10,586 nucleotides of DNA from Fidelibacterota bacterium. GTDB lineage: Bacteria > Fidelibacterota > Marinisomatia > SCGC-AAA003-L08 > D37C17. The DNA lies in assembly GCA_002705605.1 (NCBI GenBank), contig PAJD01000021.1, positions 90,396 to 100,981 on the forward strand. The letters run 5' to 3'. The notes below the pieces were generated by a model that made no database searches, had not been told where the DNA came from, and worked only from the letters and a program-made list of their open reading frames with translations. Below, in pieces: positions 1 to 7,485 of the stretch. Within the stretch, counting starts at the first letter, position 1; each line of letters begins with the position of its first letter. The position numbers and the translations under genes are program-made.

Positions 1-2
1 AA

Positions 3-545
3 AACAATTCAGATACGTTAGATATAATGAAATTAACTTATAATAATAAAATTCTTTATTCATTTAATATTGTAGGCTGGGGTCTTGTAACCGATATTTT
101 AATATTAGCAGAAAAAATGAGGTTTTTAAAAAGTGTGCGTTATAATGTTGCTAGTTTATTTTATATTTTAACAGCACGAGGGAAAAACATTAAGTTTATT
201 GTTAATGATAATAAAATCTATAATGATAACTATCTTTTTATTTTAATTTGTAATACTATTCATACAGGGAAAGGTATGAAGGCGGCACCAAAAGCAAAAT
301 TTAATGATGGACTGATAGATATAGTCAGCGTAAAATCTCAAATCTCTTTTTTTCAATTAATCAAATTATTTGCACAAATTTTTTCAGGAAAACATATCCA
401 GTCTCCGTTTGTTGATTATATTAATGCGCAAACTATTAGTCTAATACCGAATCATAACGAAGTTTTAAATGTAGATGGTGATGCAAAAGGTGGTACGCCT
501 GTTAAAATTGAAATATTGAAAAATAAATTGTCTATTATTAATTAA
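3..545 (+). CDS. DAGK-family lipid kinase, C-terminal part (5' end outside window)
   Basis: The reading frame is open from the left edge, and the first in-window ATG (position 27) lies inside the domain, so this is the C-terminal part of a longer gene. It matches the second domain of diacylglycerol/sphingosine-type lipid kinases, which phosphorylate a lipid hydroxyl at the membrane. Visible landmarks are WGLVTDI followed by AEKMRFL (like the WGFIADV...SEKYR block of sphingosine kinases), then GKGMKAAPKAKFNDGLIDI, a GKHI segment, and the late NVDGD that corresponds to the conserved DGE. The nucleotide-binding GGDG motif would lie upstream and cannot be checked. The gene runs towards aroQ and their stop codons overlap. 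Family membership is well supported. The substrate (diacylglycerol, sphingoid base or another lipid) is not determined; the resemblance to long-chain-base kinases is my impression from motifs. Confidence 0.82.
   Translation, partial: NNSDTLDIMKLTYNNKILYSFNIVGWGLVTDILILAEKMRFLKSVRYNVASLFYILTARGKNIKFIVNDNKIYNDNYLFILICNTIHTGKGMKAAPKAKFNDGLIDIVSVKSQISFFQLIKLFAQIFSGKHIQSPFVDYINAQTISLIPNHNEVLNVDGDAKGGTPVKIEILKNKLSIIN
542..545. other. Convergent stop-codon overlap (TTAA)
   Basis: The palindrome TTAA holds the TAA stop of the plus-strand lipid kinase (543-545) and the TAA stop of minus-strand aroQ (542-544). The two genes therefore overlap by four bases, and there is no intergenic room for a bidirectional terminator. 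Any terminator must lie inside the opposing coding sequence. I saw no clear GC-rich hairpin with a T-run nearby. Confidence 0.9.
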
Positions 546-970
546 ATTATTTGATTCAAATATTGCAATCCTTTTAAATAGCTATGTTTACCATATCCAA
601 TAATTGATTTTTTACAAACATTTTTGATTACCGATTTTTTTCTAAAACTTTCCCTTTTATTTATATCCGACATATGAATCTCAATCGTTGGTATTTGAAT
701 TGCTTTAATAGTGTCGGCAATAGCATAAGAATAGTGTGATAGAGCTCCAGCATTCAGTAAAATTCCACTAGCCCATTGTCTTTCATCTTGCATAATATTA
801 ATTAGCTCACCCTCAGAGTTGGATTGATAAAACTTAAAATGGTGATTAAGTCCATCCACAGAACTTTCAAGCCATGCCATGATTTCATCTAAAGATTCCT
901 TTCCATATATATGAATCTCTCTCATGCCAAGTAAGTTTAAATTAGGTCCATTAATTACTAAAATATTCAT
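542..970 (-). CDS. aroQ: 3-dehydroquinate dehydratase, type II
   Basis: AroQ removes water from 3-dehydroquinate to give 3-dehydroshikimate, the third step of the shikimate pathway, in the cytoplasm. At 142 residues it has the usual length of the small type II enzyme, which forms dodecamers. It starts with the family signature NGPNLNLLG (7-15). The flexible lid has Arg17 and Tyr22 (REIHIYG), the expected catalytic Arg and Tyr. QSNSEGELI (49-57), LNAGALSH (72-79), the catalytic-His segment EIHMSDINKRESFR (97-110) and the C-terminal GYGKHSYLKGL follow in the family order. It is the last gene of the minus-strand unit, and its ATG overlaps the aroB stop as ATGA, which indicates translational coupling. 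No key residue is missing. Confidence 0.96.
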   Translation of the reverse strand: MNILVINGPNLNLLGMREIHIYGKESLDEIMAWLESSVDGLNHHFKFYQSNSEGELINIMQDERQWASGILLNAGALSHYSYAIADTIKAIQIPTIEIHMSDINKRESFRKKSVIKNVCKKSIIGYGKHSYLKGLQYLNQII

Positions 971-1986
971 AATATTTGTAAAGCATCTAGAATTTTTTCT
1001 TTAGAATAATTCTTAGCAATCTTTGCTTCTCCTATGTTAGTTAACATAATATAATTTAATTTATTATGGATGTTTTTTTTATCATTATTGATCAAATCTT
1101 TAATTTTTTTGATATTAATATTTTTTAATTTAGGCAAATTAAATTGTCTTATTAGAGATTCAATTCGATTATATTGATTATTATTTAATAAACCTTCTTT
1201 AAATGATAAATATGATGAAATTTCCATGCCATAGATTATAGCTTGGCCATGAGATAGCTTGTAATTATAATAACTCTCAAGAGCATGCCCTACTGTATGG
1301 CCAAAATTTAAAATCATCCGATAGTTATCATCAAATTGATCGTCCTTAACTACGTTTAATTTATGTTGTATGCATATTTGAATAATTGGTTTTAATGTTT
1401 CAATATTGACAGATTTTATTAATAGTGCAATGTTTGTTTCTAATAACTCAAATAGTTTATAATCAAGAATTAATGCGTATTTAATAATTTCTGCGTATCC
1501 ATTACACATTTCTTTTTGATTCAGGGTTTGTAAAAAATCAAAATAAAGCAGAACTTCAGTTGGGTTATAAAAGCAGCCTATTAAATTCCGAACATTATTA
1601 ACATTTAACGCAGTTTTTCCACCAATGCTTGCATCAACCATTCCTAGTAATGTTGTGGGTATTAATACATGTTTAATACCTCTCATATATGAAGAAGCTA
1701 CAAAGCCAGATAAATCAGTAATAGCACCACCGCCCATGCCCATTATTAAAGATTTTTTATTACAATGCTTAGTTGCTAATTTTTTAATAATCGTTTCATA
1801 TTCCTCTATTGATTTACATGCTTCTTTTTCACGACAAATTAAAATATTAATATCGAGCCTTTCCATGAATGGATAATGCTGAATAATTGATTTTTGTGTT
1901 AATAAAAAAATTTTATCATATTTTTTCTTATAGGTTTCAATATAATCTATGAATCTTATCTGGTTATTAATTTGATTAATTATCAT
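967..1986 (-). CDS. aroB: 3-dehydroquinate synthase
   Basis: AroB converts DAHP to 3-dehydroquinate using NAD and a divalent metal (second step of the shikimate pathway). The 339 residues are slightly short for the family, mostly in the N-terminal part. Diagnostic blocks are the NAD-binding GMGGGAITDLSGFVA (83-97) and TTLLGMVDASIGGKTALN (111-128), then NLIGCFYNP, and AEIIKYALI. The probable metal ligands are Glu166, His230 (NFGHTVGHALE) and His246 (LSHGQA). The ATG at 1986 lies inside the end of aroK (11-base overlap) and the TGA stop overlaps the aroQ start. The protein is rich in Ile, Asn and Lys, as expected from the AT-rich DNA. The active site looks complete. A plus-strand open frame inside it is a mirror artefact. 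Confidence 0.96.
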   Translation of the reverse strand: MIINQINNQIRFIDYIETYKKKYDKIFLLTQKSIIQHYPFMERLDINILICREKEACKSIEEYETIIKKLATKHCNKKSLIMGMGGGAITDLSGFVASSYMRGIKHVLIPTTLLGMVDASIGGKTALNVNNVRNLIGCFYNPTEVLLYFDFLQTLNQKEMCNGYAEIIKYALILDYKLFELLETNIALLIKSVNIETLKPIIQICIQHKLNVVKDDQFDDNYRMILNFGHTVGHALESYYNYKLSHGQAIIYGMEISSYLSFKEGLLNNNQYNRIESLIRQFNLPKLKNINIKKIKDLINNDKKNIHNKLNYIMLTNIGEAKIAKNYSKEKILDALQIL

Positions 1987-2485
1987 GATTTAAATGATTG
2001 ATTATTTGACTAACAATTTTTTGTGGTGTTTGATTATCTGTATCAATAACCAAATCTGCGCAATCTACATAATACGAATTCCTTTGATTTAATAGATGTT
2101 CTAACATCGTTTTATTTTTAAATAATGGACGATTATTAATATCTCTCTTAATCCTATCATATAGCGTTTGTATAGAAGCTTTTAAAAAAATAGTAATTCC
2201 TGTTTTTTTTAATGCGTTTCTATTTTCTTTATCTAATACAATTCCTCCACCTGTCGAATAAATAGCTGGGGAGTTTTTAATATGTTCTAAAAAATATCTA
2301 GATTCTAAAATTCGAAATTTTTTTTCTGGATACTGTTTCAAAAAATCTACTATATCACAATTTAAAATTTCCACTAAATCTTTATCTATATCAATATATG
2401 GAGTTTTTAATTTATTCGATAATAATGGGGCTATGGTTGATTTTCCAGCCCCCATCATTCCTATAATAAAAATATGACTATTCAT
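1976..2485 (-). CDS. aroK: Shikimate kinase
   Basis: This enzyme phosphorylates shikimate at O3 with ATP, the fifth step towards chorismate. The 169 residues fit the single-domain P-loop family. The Walker A loop GMMGAGKST is at 9-17. Substrate-binding residues are visible as Asp34 in DIDKD, Arg58 in KKFRILESR, and the STGGG loop (77-81). The lid Arg119 lies in NNRPL, and Arg135 in QRNSYY, followed by ADLVIDT. Five bases separate it from the upstream aroC stop, and its end overlaps aroB by 11 bases. The aroK-aroB pair is common in bacteria, which supports the call. I use aroK rather than aroL because of this context. No abnormal residues were seen. Confidence 0.96.
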   Translation of the reverse strand: MNSHIFIIGMMGAGKSTIAPLLSNKLKTPYIDIDKDLVEILNCDIVDFLKQYPEKKFRILESRYFLEHIKNSPAIYSTGGGIVLDKENRNALKKTGITIFLKASIQTLYDRIKRDINNRPLFKNKTMLEHLLNQRNSYYVDCADLVIDTDNQTPQKIVSQIINHLNHDN

Positions 2486-2490
2486 TTATT

Positions 2491-3639
2491 TTAAAATTGA
2501 GCTGACTTATAGTGTGTTTTTAAATCCTTAACGCTATCTCCTCCAAACTTATCTAAAATCGTATCTAAAATCGTAATACATGTCATGCTTTCCGCAACAA
2601 TAGATGCGGCTGGCACTGCGCACGAGTCTGTTCGCTCTTTATGAGCTAATTTTTTTTCTTTTGTTTGAATATCAATTGATTTCAAAGGCTTAGTTAGTGT
2701 TGATAATGGTTTCATCTCGGCACTAATTAAAATATTTTGACCATTGCTCATCCCACCCTCTATTCCCCCAGAATTGTTGTTTGTTCTTTGAAAATGATTA
2801 TCATAATATTCTATTTCATCATGTAACTGACTTCCAAATAAGGCGCTCGAATTATTTATTCCAAACGCAACGCTTTTAATGGCATTAATTGAAGAAATTG
2901 ATTCAGATAATTTTGCATTTAATTTTTTATTCCATGATGTATAGCTACCGAGTCCATAAGGAACACCTGAAACAACAATCATAAATTTTCCCCCAACTGT
3001 ATCACCAGTTTCCTGTGCTTTTTTGATTATATTAACCATTTTTTTTTCAATGTTCTTATTAAGCGTTCTTAGCGGTGACAAATCTGCAACCTTATTCATT
3101 TCATTAATTGGAATATTATAATTTTTATCATCTTCAATATTATGAATTTTAGTTACATAGCTTGCGATATGAATATTTAATTCTTCTAATAACTTTCTGC
3201 ATATTGAACCTAGGGCCACTCTCATTGTAGTTTCACGGGCAGAGGATCTCTCAATCACATTGCGTATATCATTAAATTGATACTTCATAACACCAGCAAG
3301 GTCTGCATGACCAGGACGAGGCAATGTTATTTTATCAGCCTGAATAGCCTTTTTTTCTACAGACATAATTTCGGTCCAATTTTTATAATCAATATTTTTA
3401 ATAAGAAATCCTATTGGTGAACCAAGAGTTTCACCATATCGTATCCCTGTATAAATTTCCACTTGATCCTTTTCAATTTTCATTCTTCCGCCTCTTCCGA
3501 AACCTTTTTGCCTACGCATTAAATGAAAATTTATATATTTCGTTTCAAGGCTTAATCCTGAGGGAATACCATCAATTATACCCATTAAGCCTTTTCCGTG
3601 AGATTCTCCTGCTGTTAAAAAATTTATTTTGCTTAACAT
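2491..3639 (-). CDS. aroC: Chorismate synthase
   Basis: AroC eliminates phosphate from EPSP to give chorismate, the last common step, and needs reduced FMN. The 382 residues fit the longer form of the family. The motifs appear in order: GESHG (11-15, with His14), RRQKGFGRGGRMKIEKD (42-58), GSPIGFLIKN, RPGHADL (108-114, with His111), RSSARETTMR (131-140), GGIEGGMSNGQ (291-301) and ERTDSCAVPAAS (335-346). Both catalytic histidines and the Arg/Ser-rich FMN-binding segments are present. The ATG at 3639 overlaps the end of aroE by seven bases. The enzyme's requirement for a separate flavin reductase cannot be judged from this window. Confidence 0.97.
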   Translation of the reverse strand: MLSKINFLTAGESHGKGLMGIIDGIPSGLSLETKYINFHLMRRQKGFGRGGRMKIEKDQVEIYTGIRYGETLGSPIGFLIKNIDYKNWTEIMSVEKKAIQADKITLPRPGHADLAGVMKYQFNDIRNVIERSSARETTMRVALGSICRKLLEELNIHIASYVTKIHNIEDDKNYNIPINEMNKVADLSPLRTLNKNIEKKMVNIIKKAQETGDTVGGKFMIVVSGVPYGLGSYTSWNKKLNAKLSESISSINAIKSVAFGINNSSALFGSQLHDEIEYYDNHFQRTNNNSGGIEGGMSNGQNILISAEMKPLSTLTKPLKSIDIQTKEKKLAHKERTDSCAVPAASIVAESMTCITILDTILDKFGGDSVKDLKTHYKSAQF

Positions 3640-4445
3640 ATTAATTCTTTTATTTTTTTATAGTCTAATTTATCTGAAATTTTTGATTCAAACCATATAT
3701 CTAGTGATTTAAGTGCTTGAAAAATAAACATATCTTCACCTGTAATAATTTTTTTATATGACAAATCTGAAAAATCACTTTCATATATGTAATTTATATC
3801 AATAATAACATTAAAATGAATGCGTGTTATTTGAGATAAAATGTTTTTTTCTGTATCTTTTTTTAAGCCAATTGGCGTGCAATTAATCAAATTATAATTT
3901 TCATATCCTATGTGCTCACAAAATAGACTAATAGTTGTTTTTTTTCCTAATGATTTAAAATCTTTGATAATCTCAAGAGCGGTGTCTTTATTTCTAGATA
4001 ATATTATAATGTTTTTTGCATTGTTTTGAATTAGATATAAAATAACAGTACGCGCACTTCCACCAGAACCTAAAACAATGTTGTTTGTTTTTTTAATATC
4101 AACCTTGTTAATAGAAATTAATTGCTTAAATCCATAGTAATCATTGTTATATCCAATAATGTTCTTTTTATCTATTTTAATACAATTAATTGATTTTGTT
4201 AATTTGGCAATTTTATCTTGGCCATCAATAATTGAATGTAATTTCTGCTTGTAGGGCATGGTGATGTTACATCCAGCAACACCATCATGCTTGCATCTAC
4301 CTATAAAATTTTTGAAATCATTAATATTAGAGATTTCTTTCGATTTATATATAGCTTTTATCTTTAAATATTTAAAAATAAAATTAAAAATTTTTGGGCT
4401 TTTACTCTGTGATATTGGTTTTCCTATAACTTTAAATTTCTTCAT
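3633..4445 (-). CDS. aroE: Shikimate dehydrogenase
   Basis: AroE reduces 3-dehydroshikimate to shikimate, normally with NADPH (fourth step). The 270 residues fit the family. The N-terminal substrate domain shows IGKPISQSKSP (7-17), NITMPYKQ with catalytic Lys66, and IIGYNNDYYGF with catalytic Asp102. The usual NTDG here reads NNDY, so the residues on both sides of the Asp differ while the Asp is kept. The Rossmann loop is GSGGSAR (126-132), followed by LSRN at the cofactor adenine/phosphate side. The tail has NCTPIG and GEDMFIFQALKSLDIWF, matching the usual GxxMLxxQA block. The gene is among the most AT-rich here (12 of 60 bases are G/C at 4081-4140). Its ATG lies 14 bases inside the aroA end. 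Confidence 0.93.
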   Translation of the reverse strand: MKKFKVIGKPISQSKSPKIFNFIFKYLKIKAIYKSKEISNINDFKNFIGRCKHDGVAGCNITMPYKQKLHSIIDGQDKIAKLTKSINCIKIDKKNIIGYNNDYYGFKQLISINKVDIKKTNNIVLGSGGSARTVILYLIQNNAKNIIILSRNKDTALEIIKDFKSLGKKTTISLFCEHIGYENYNLINCTPIGLKKDTEKNILSQITRIHFNVIIDINYIYESDFSDLSYKKIITGEDMFIFQALKSLDIWFESKISDKLDYKKIKELIC

Positions 4446-5664
4446 ATAATTTACTTATTTGTTTATAAAAATCAGGGAATGAAGTATTAATAATTTTATT
4501 TTCAACATTATTAAAGCGCCCAGTACTTATAAAACATAAAACCTCACACATCATAGCGATACGATGATCGTTGAAGTTTTTTATTCTTGTACTATACAAG
4601 AGTTTTGATTTTTTAACAACAAAACCATCTGGCAATTCGCTTATTTTAGCTCCACATTTTTTTAAATTATAGACAATTGCCTTAATTCTATCACTTTCTT
4701 TATATCTTAGCTCTAGCGCGTGATTCAATAATGTTGAACCACTAGCATAACAAGCAATTAATGCAAAAACTGGTATTTCATCAATCATATTAATTACATC
4801 TTGCTTGCTTAAAATAACACTACGCAATAGCTTTGAATATTTTACATTAATATCTGCTACCTTTTCAAACTGAATCATTCTAATATTAGAAATTTTAATT
4901 TTAGCACCCATTTTACCTAGAATGCTTATAAGCCCTACTCTTCTTTGATTAAACAATACATTCTTTATATTTATATTCGATCCGGGGATTAATAAAGCGG
5001 CAGCCACAATAAAGGAAGCACTTGAAATGTCTCCTGGAACAGTATAGTTAAATCCATCAATAATAAACTTTTTATATTTTTCAGATTCTCCACCCAAATA
5101 CTTAATGATATTTTCTGTGTGATTTCTTGTTTTAAAAGGATCCCTAATAGTAGACTGGTTCTCTGATGAAAGCGCAGCAAAAATTAATGCAGACTTAATT
5201 TGTGCACTTGGATGATTTAAAACAAATTTTATAGATTGAACATTAGATTTTTCAAATTGAATTGGAAGATTGTTTTTTATGTTTTTAAACTTAATGTTCA
5301 TGCTTAACAATGGATCAATTAACCTTTTCATTGGTCTTTTTGATAAAGACTTGTCTCCATAAACAGTTCCCCCAACACCCACGCTCGGTAAAAAACCAAG
5401 CATAAACCTTGCAGTTGTACCTGAATTACCGCAATAAAACTTTTTAACCCTCTGCTTTATAATCGAAGGGTAAACATTTGTGCTGGACCGGCCTATTTTA
5501 ATTTTAATATTACAATTTCTTAAAATGCCTATAGTCCTTTTAACATCATCGCATAAAGACAAATTATATATTGTTGATTTTGAATTAGCCAGCGCAGCAA
5601 AAATCAATATTCTATGTGAAATCGACTTATCTCCATCTATTGTAATTGTTCCCTTTAAAATCAT
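4432..5664 (-). CDS. aroA: 3-phosphoshikimate 1-carboxyvinyltransferase (EPSP synthase)
   Basis: AroA joins phosphoenolpyruvate to shikimate 3-phosphate to make EPSP, the sixth step and the target of glyphosate. Motifs with the ATG at 5664 as residue 1 are GDKSISHR (11-18), GNSGTTAR (79-86), KSLSKRPMKRL, SAQIKSALIFAAL, PGDISSASF, the catalytic IDEIP with Asp295, KESDRI (322-327) and NDHRIAMM (365-372). It ends with TSFPDFYKQI. I prefer this ATG, which gives 410 residues and a four-base gap to the pabA stop. An upstream in-frame TTG at 5676 would add four residues and overlap pabA by eight bases; it cannot be excluded. The GNSGTT form resembles Bacillus-type sequences rather than the E. coli LGNAGTAMRP form; herbicide sensitivity cannot be inferred safely. 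Confidence 0.96.
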   Translation of the reverse strand: MILKGTITIDGDKSISHRILIFAALANSKSTIYNLSLCDDVKRTIGILRNCNIKIKIGRSSTNVYPSIIKQRVKKFYCGNSGTTARFMLGFLPSVGVGGTVYGDKSLSKRPMKRLIDPLLSMNIKFKNIKNNLPIQFEKSNVQSIKFVLNHPSAQIKSALIFAALSSENQSTIRDPFKTRNHTENIIKYLGGESEKYKKFIIDGFNYTVPGDISSASFIVAAALLIPGSNINIKNVLFNQRRVGLISILGKMGAKIKISNIRMIQFEKVADINVKYSKLLRSVILSKQDVINMIDEIPVFALIACYASGSTLLNHALELRYKESDRIKAIVYNLKKCGAKISELPDGFVVKKSKLLYSTRIKNFNDHRIAMMCEVLCFISTGRFNNVENKIINTSFPDFYKQISKLYEEI

Positions 5665-5668
5665 TGTA

Positions 5669-6241
5669 TTATACAACTATCTTTAAGAAGTTTTCTATTA
5701 ATTGTTCTCCGTATTCGGTTAAAATTGCTTCAGGATGATACTGTATGCCATATATTGGCAACTTTTTGTGTTCTATGCTCATAATTTCTCCATCATCGCT
5801 CCACGAAGTAATGGTCATGTCTGTGTTTTTATAGTTACTATCAATTACCAAAGAATGATATCTTGTTGCTCTAAATTTTTCTGGTATGTTTTTAAAAATA
5901 ATTGATTTTTTATTATGGATTATAGAAGAAGTTTTTCCATGCATAATTGTTTTGCTTTTTACTATTTTTGCACCGAAACAATGTCCTATTGTTTGATGCC
6001 CCAAACAAATACCCAGTATCGGTATTTTCCCCTGAAATTCATTTATTAACTCAATGGTTACTCCAGTATTAAATTGATTTCCAGGCCCAGGCGAAACAAT
6101 AACATGAGACAAGCTAAGTTTTTTTATTTCCTCTAGTGTTAGCTCATTATTTTTAATGACCCGAATATCTCTGTTAAATTTCCCAACATACTGTTTTAAA
6201 TTAAAAGTAAACGAATCGTAGTTATCTAACAATAAAATCAT
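5669..6241 (-). CDS. Class I glutamine amidotransferase, PabA/TrpG type
   Basis: This is the glutaminase subunit that releases ammonia from glutamine for aminodeoxychorismate synthase (with PabB) or anthranilate synthase (with TrpE). It opens with LLDNYDSFTFNL (4-15), then SPGPGN (50-55), the nucleophile loop GICLGHQ with Cys79, RYHSLV, and the catalytic pair His169 and Glu171 in QYHPEA. The 190 residues fit the stand-alone subunit. The catalytic triad is complete. Its ATG overlaps the menE TGA as ATGA, and aroA follows four bases after its stop. No PabB or TrpE partner is in the window, so PabA and TrpG cannot be told apart, and one subunit may serve both. It sits exactly at the junction between the men and aro blocks. 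Confidence 0.93.
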   Translation of the reverse strand: MILLLDNYDSFTFNLKQYVGKFNRDIRVIKNNELTLEEIKKLSLSHVIVSPGPGNQFNTGVTIELINEFQGKIPILGICLGHQTIGHCFGAKIVKSKTIMHGKTSSIIHNKKSIIFKNIPEKFRATRYHSLVIDSNYKNTDMTITSWSDDGEIMSIEHKKLPIYGIQYHPEAILTEYGEQLIENFLKIVV

Positions 6242-7485
6242 TTTAAACTAATTTTTTTAGGAATCATGTGATTTGGCAAGTAGTCTTTAAGCTCTTCCTT
6301 AAACTTGGCCAAATCCAAAGCGTTGTTTGACTCTATGGTGGCATGCATTACCTGGCCCCAGTGTTTGTCCTCTACAATTTCCACCGAACAAAAACTAATT
6401 TTCTTAAATTGCATGAAAATTTTTTCTACATATTTTATTGCTATATTCTCTCCTCCAGATATAATAACATTATCAGACCTGCCGATAAATAGAAATTTAT
6501 TTTTATTAAAAATTTTCACCTGATCAGAGGTGGTAAATTGATTGCGAAACAATTTAATTGAATTTAAATATTTTTTTATTATTGTAGGAGATGATATATT
6601 TAACATTCCATCTAGTAAATTGAATTTTACTTGAGGATGCGCATTGTACAATCTGTCTTCACAGTATTCATCAATCCACGCCCCTGCGATACCAGAGCAT
6701 GATTCTGTTAAGCCGTAAGAAATATATGCTGGTATTTTTTTAGCCTTTACTGTTTTTAATAAACCCCTATCAATATTATTGCCCCCAACAATAATTGCTT
6801 TCTTGCTCATAAAACTGATATTTCTTGATTGATCCAAAATTTTATTTAACATTGCGGGAACCATGGACACTATGTTTACTTTATGATGATATTTCGTATA
6901 ATTGTCAACACTAAAATTATCTAAAATTACTTCAAAATTATAATAAAGAGCCCTAAATATAATGCACATTCCGCTGACATGAACTAGTGGCATATGATTT
7001 AAATACACATCGCTATTTTTAAACTCAATAATTTGATTCCACATTTTTGAGCTTTCATAAAAGTTTTGATATGTTAATTCACATGGTTTTGGCAACCCAG
7101 AACTACCAGATGTAAACATAACCATCTGCGTATCATCTTCACAATAACTATATTCTGTGTTTATATCATTGCAATCTTCTGTTATTGCAAAGTCTTTAAT
7201 TAAGATGGGAATTTTAATTGCCTTGATATGTTCATCAATATTGGGGTAGTCAGGATAAACCACGGGAATTGATTTTTTTCGATTTAAAGCAATAATTGCT
7301 ATTAACAGTTTTAGCTTATTATTAATTTGCAAGCCAACATATTGATTTGCCTTTGTATTTAAAGTGTGATATAGGCCATTAACCATATGATGAAACCTTA
7401 GATATGAAATTTTTTGATCCTCGTGTGTTATAAAGGGCTTGTCTGAATCATGGATAATACGCTGGCCTAATATATCTTTAATCAT
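6238..7485 (-). CDS. menE: o-Succinylbenzoate-CoA ligase (MenE-like), lacking the C-terminal catalytic-Lys motif
   Basis: MenE activates o-succinylbenzoate (OSB) with ATP and CoA to OSB-CoA, the substrate of MenB. The 415 residues belong to the AMP-forming acyl-CoA synthetase superfamily. The phosphate loop TSGSSGLPKP is at 125-134, YGLTE at 257-261, a TSD version of the ATP-ribose Asp motif at 319-321, and GRSDNVIISGGENI at 335-348. In this superfamily the C-terminal subdomain ends with a GK(I/V)xR motif whose Lys is needed for adenylation. Here the protein stops at MIPKKISLK, about a dozen residues too soon, with TGA overlapping the pabA ATG. No remnant of the motif is visible downstream, because pabA begins at once in another frame. 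The assignment rests on the fold plus its place between menC, menA and menB; another acid substrate is possible. Confidence 0.88.
   Translation of the reverse strand: MIKDILGQRIIHDSDKPFITHEDQKISYLRFHHMVNGLYHTLNTKANQYVGLQINNKLKLLIAIIALNRKKSIPVVYPDYPNIDEHIKAIKIPILIKDFAITEDCNDINTEYSYCEDDTQMVMFTSGSSGLPKPCELTYQNFYESSKMWNQIIEFKNSDVYLNHMPLVHVSGMCIIFRALYYNFEVILDNFSVDNYTKYHHKVNIVSMVPAMLNKILDQSRNISFMSKKAIIVGGNNIDRGLLKTVKAKKIPAYISYGLTESCSGIAGAWIDEYCEDRLYNAHPQVKFNLLDGMLNISSPTIIKKYLNSIKLFRNQFTTSDQVKIFNKNKFLFIGRSDNVIISGGENIAIKYVEKIFMQFKKISFCSVEIVEDKHWGQVMHATIESNNALDLAKFKEELKDYLPNHMIPKKISLK

Noticed and set aside
5665..5676. TTG start adding four residues to AroA
   Set aside because: Possible, but the ATG at 5664 directly precedes the conserved GTITIDGDKS and leaves a short gap after pabA; ATG is the more usual choice.
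6238..6300. Frameshift that hides the missing MenE tail in another frame
   Set aside because: The region after the stop reads directly into an intact PabA N-terminus (LLDNYDSFTFNL) and no GK(I/V)xR remnant is visible in other frames.
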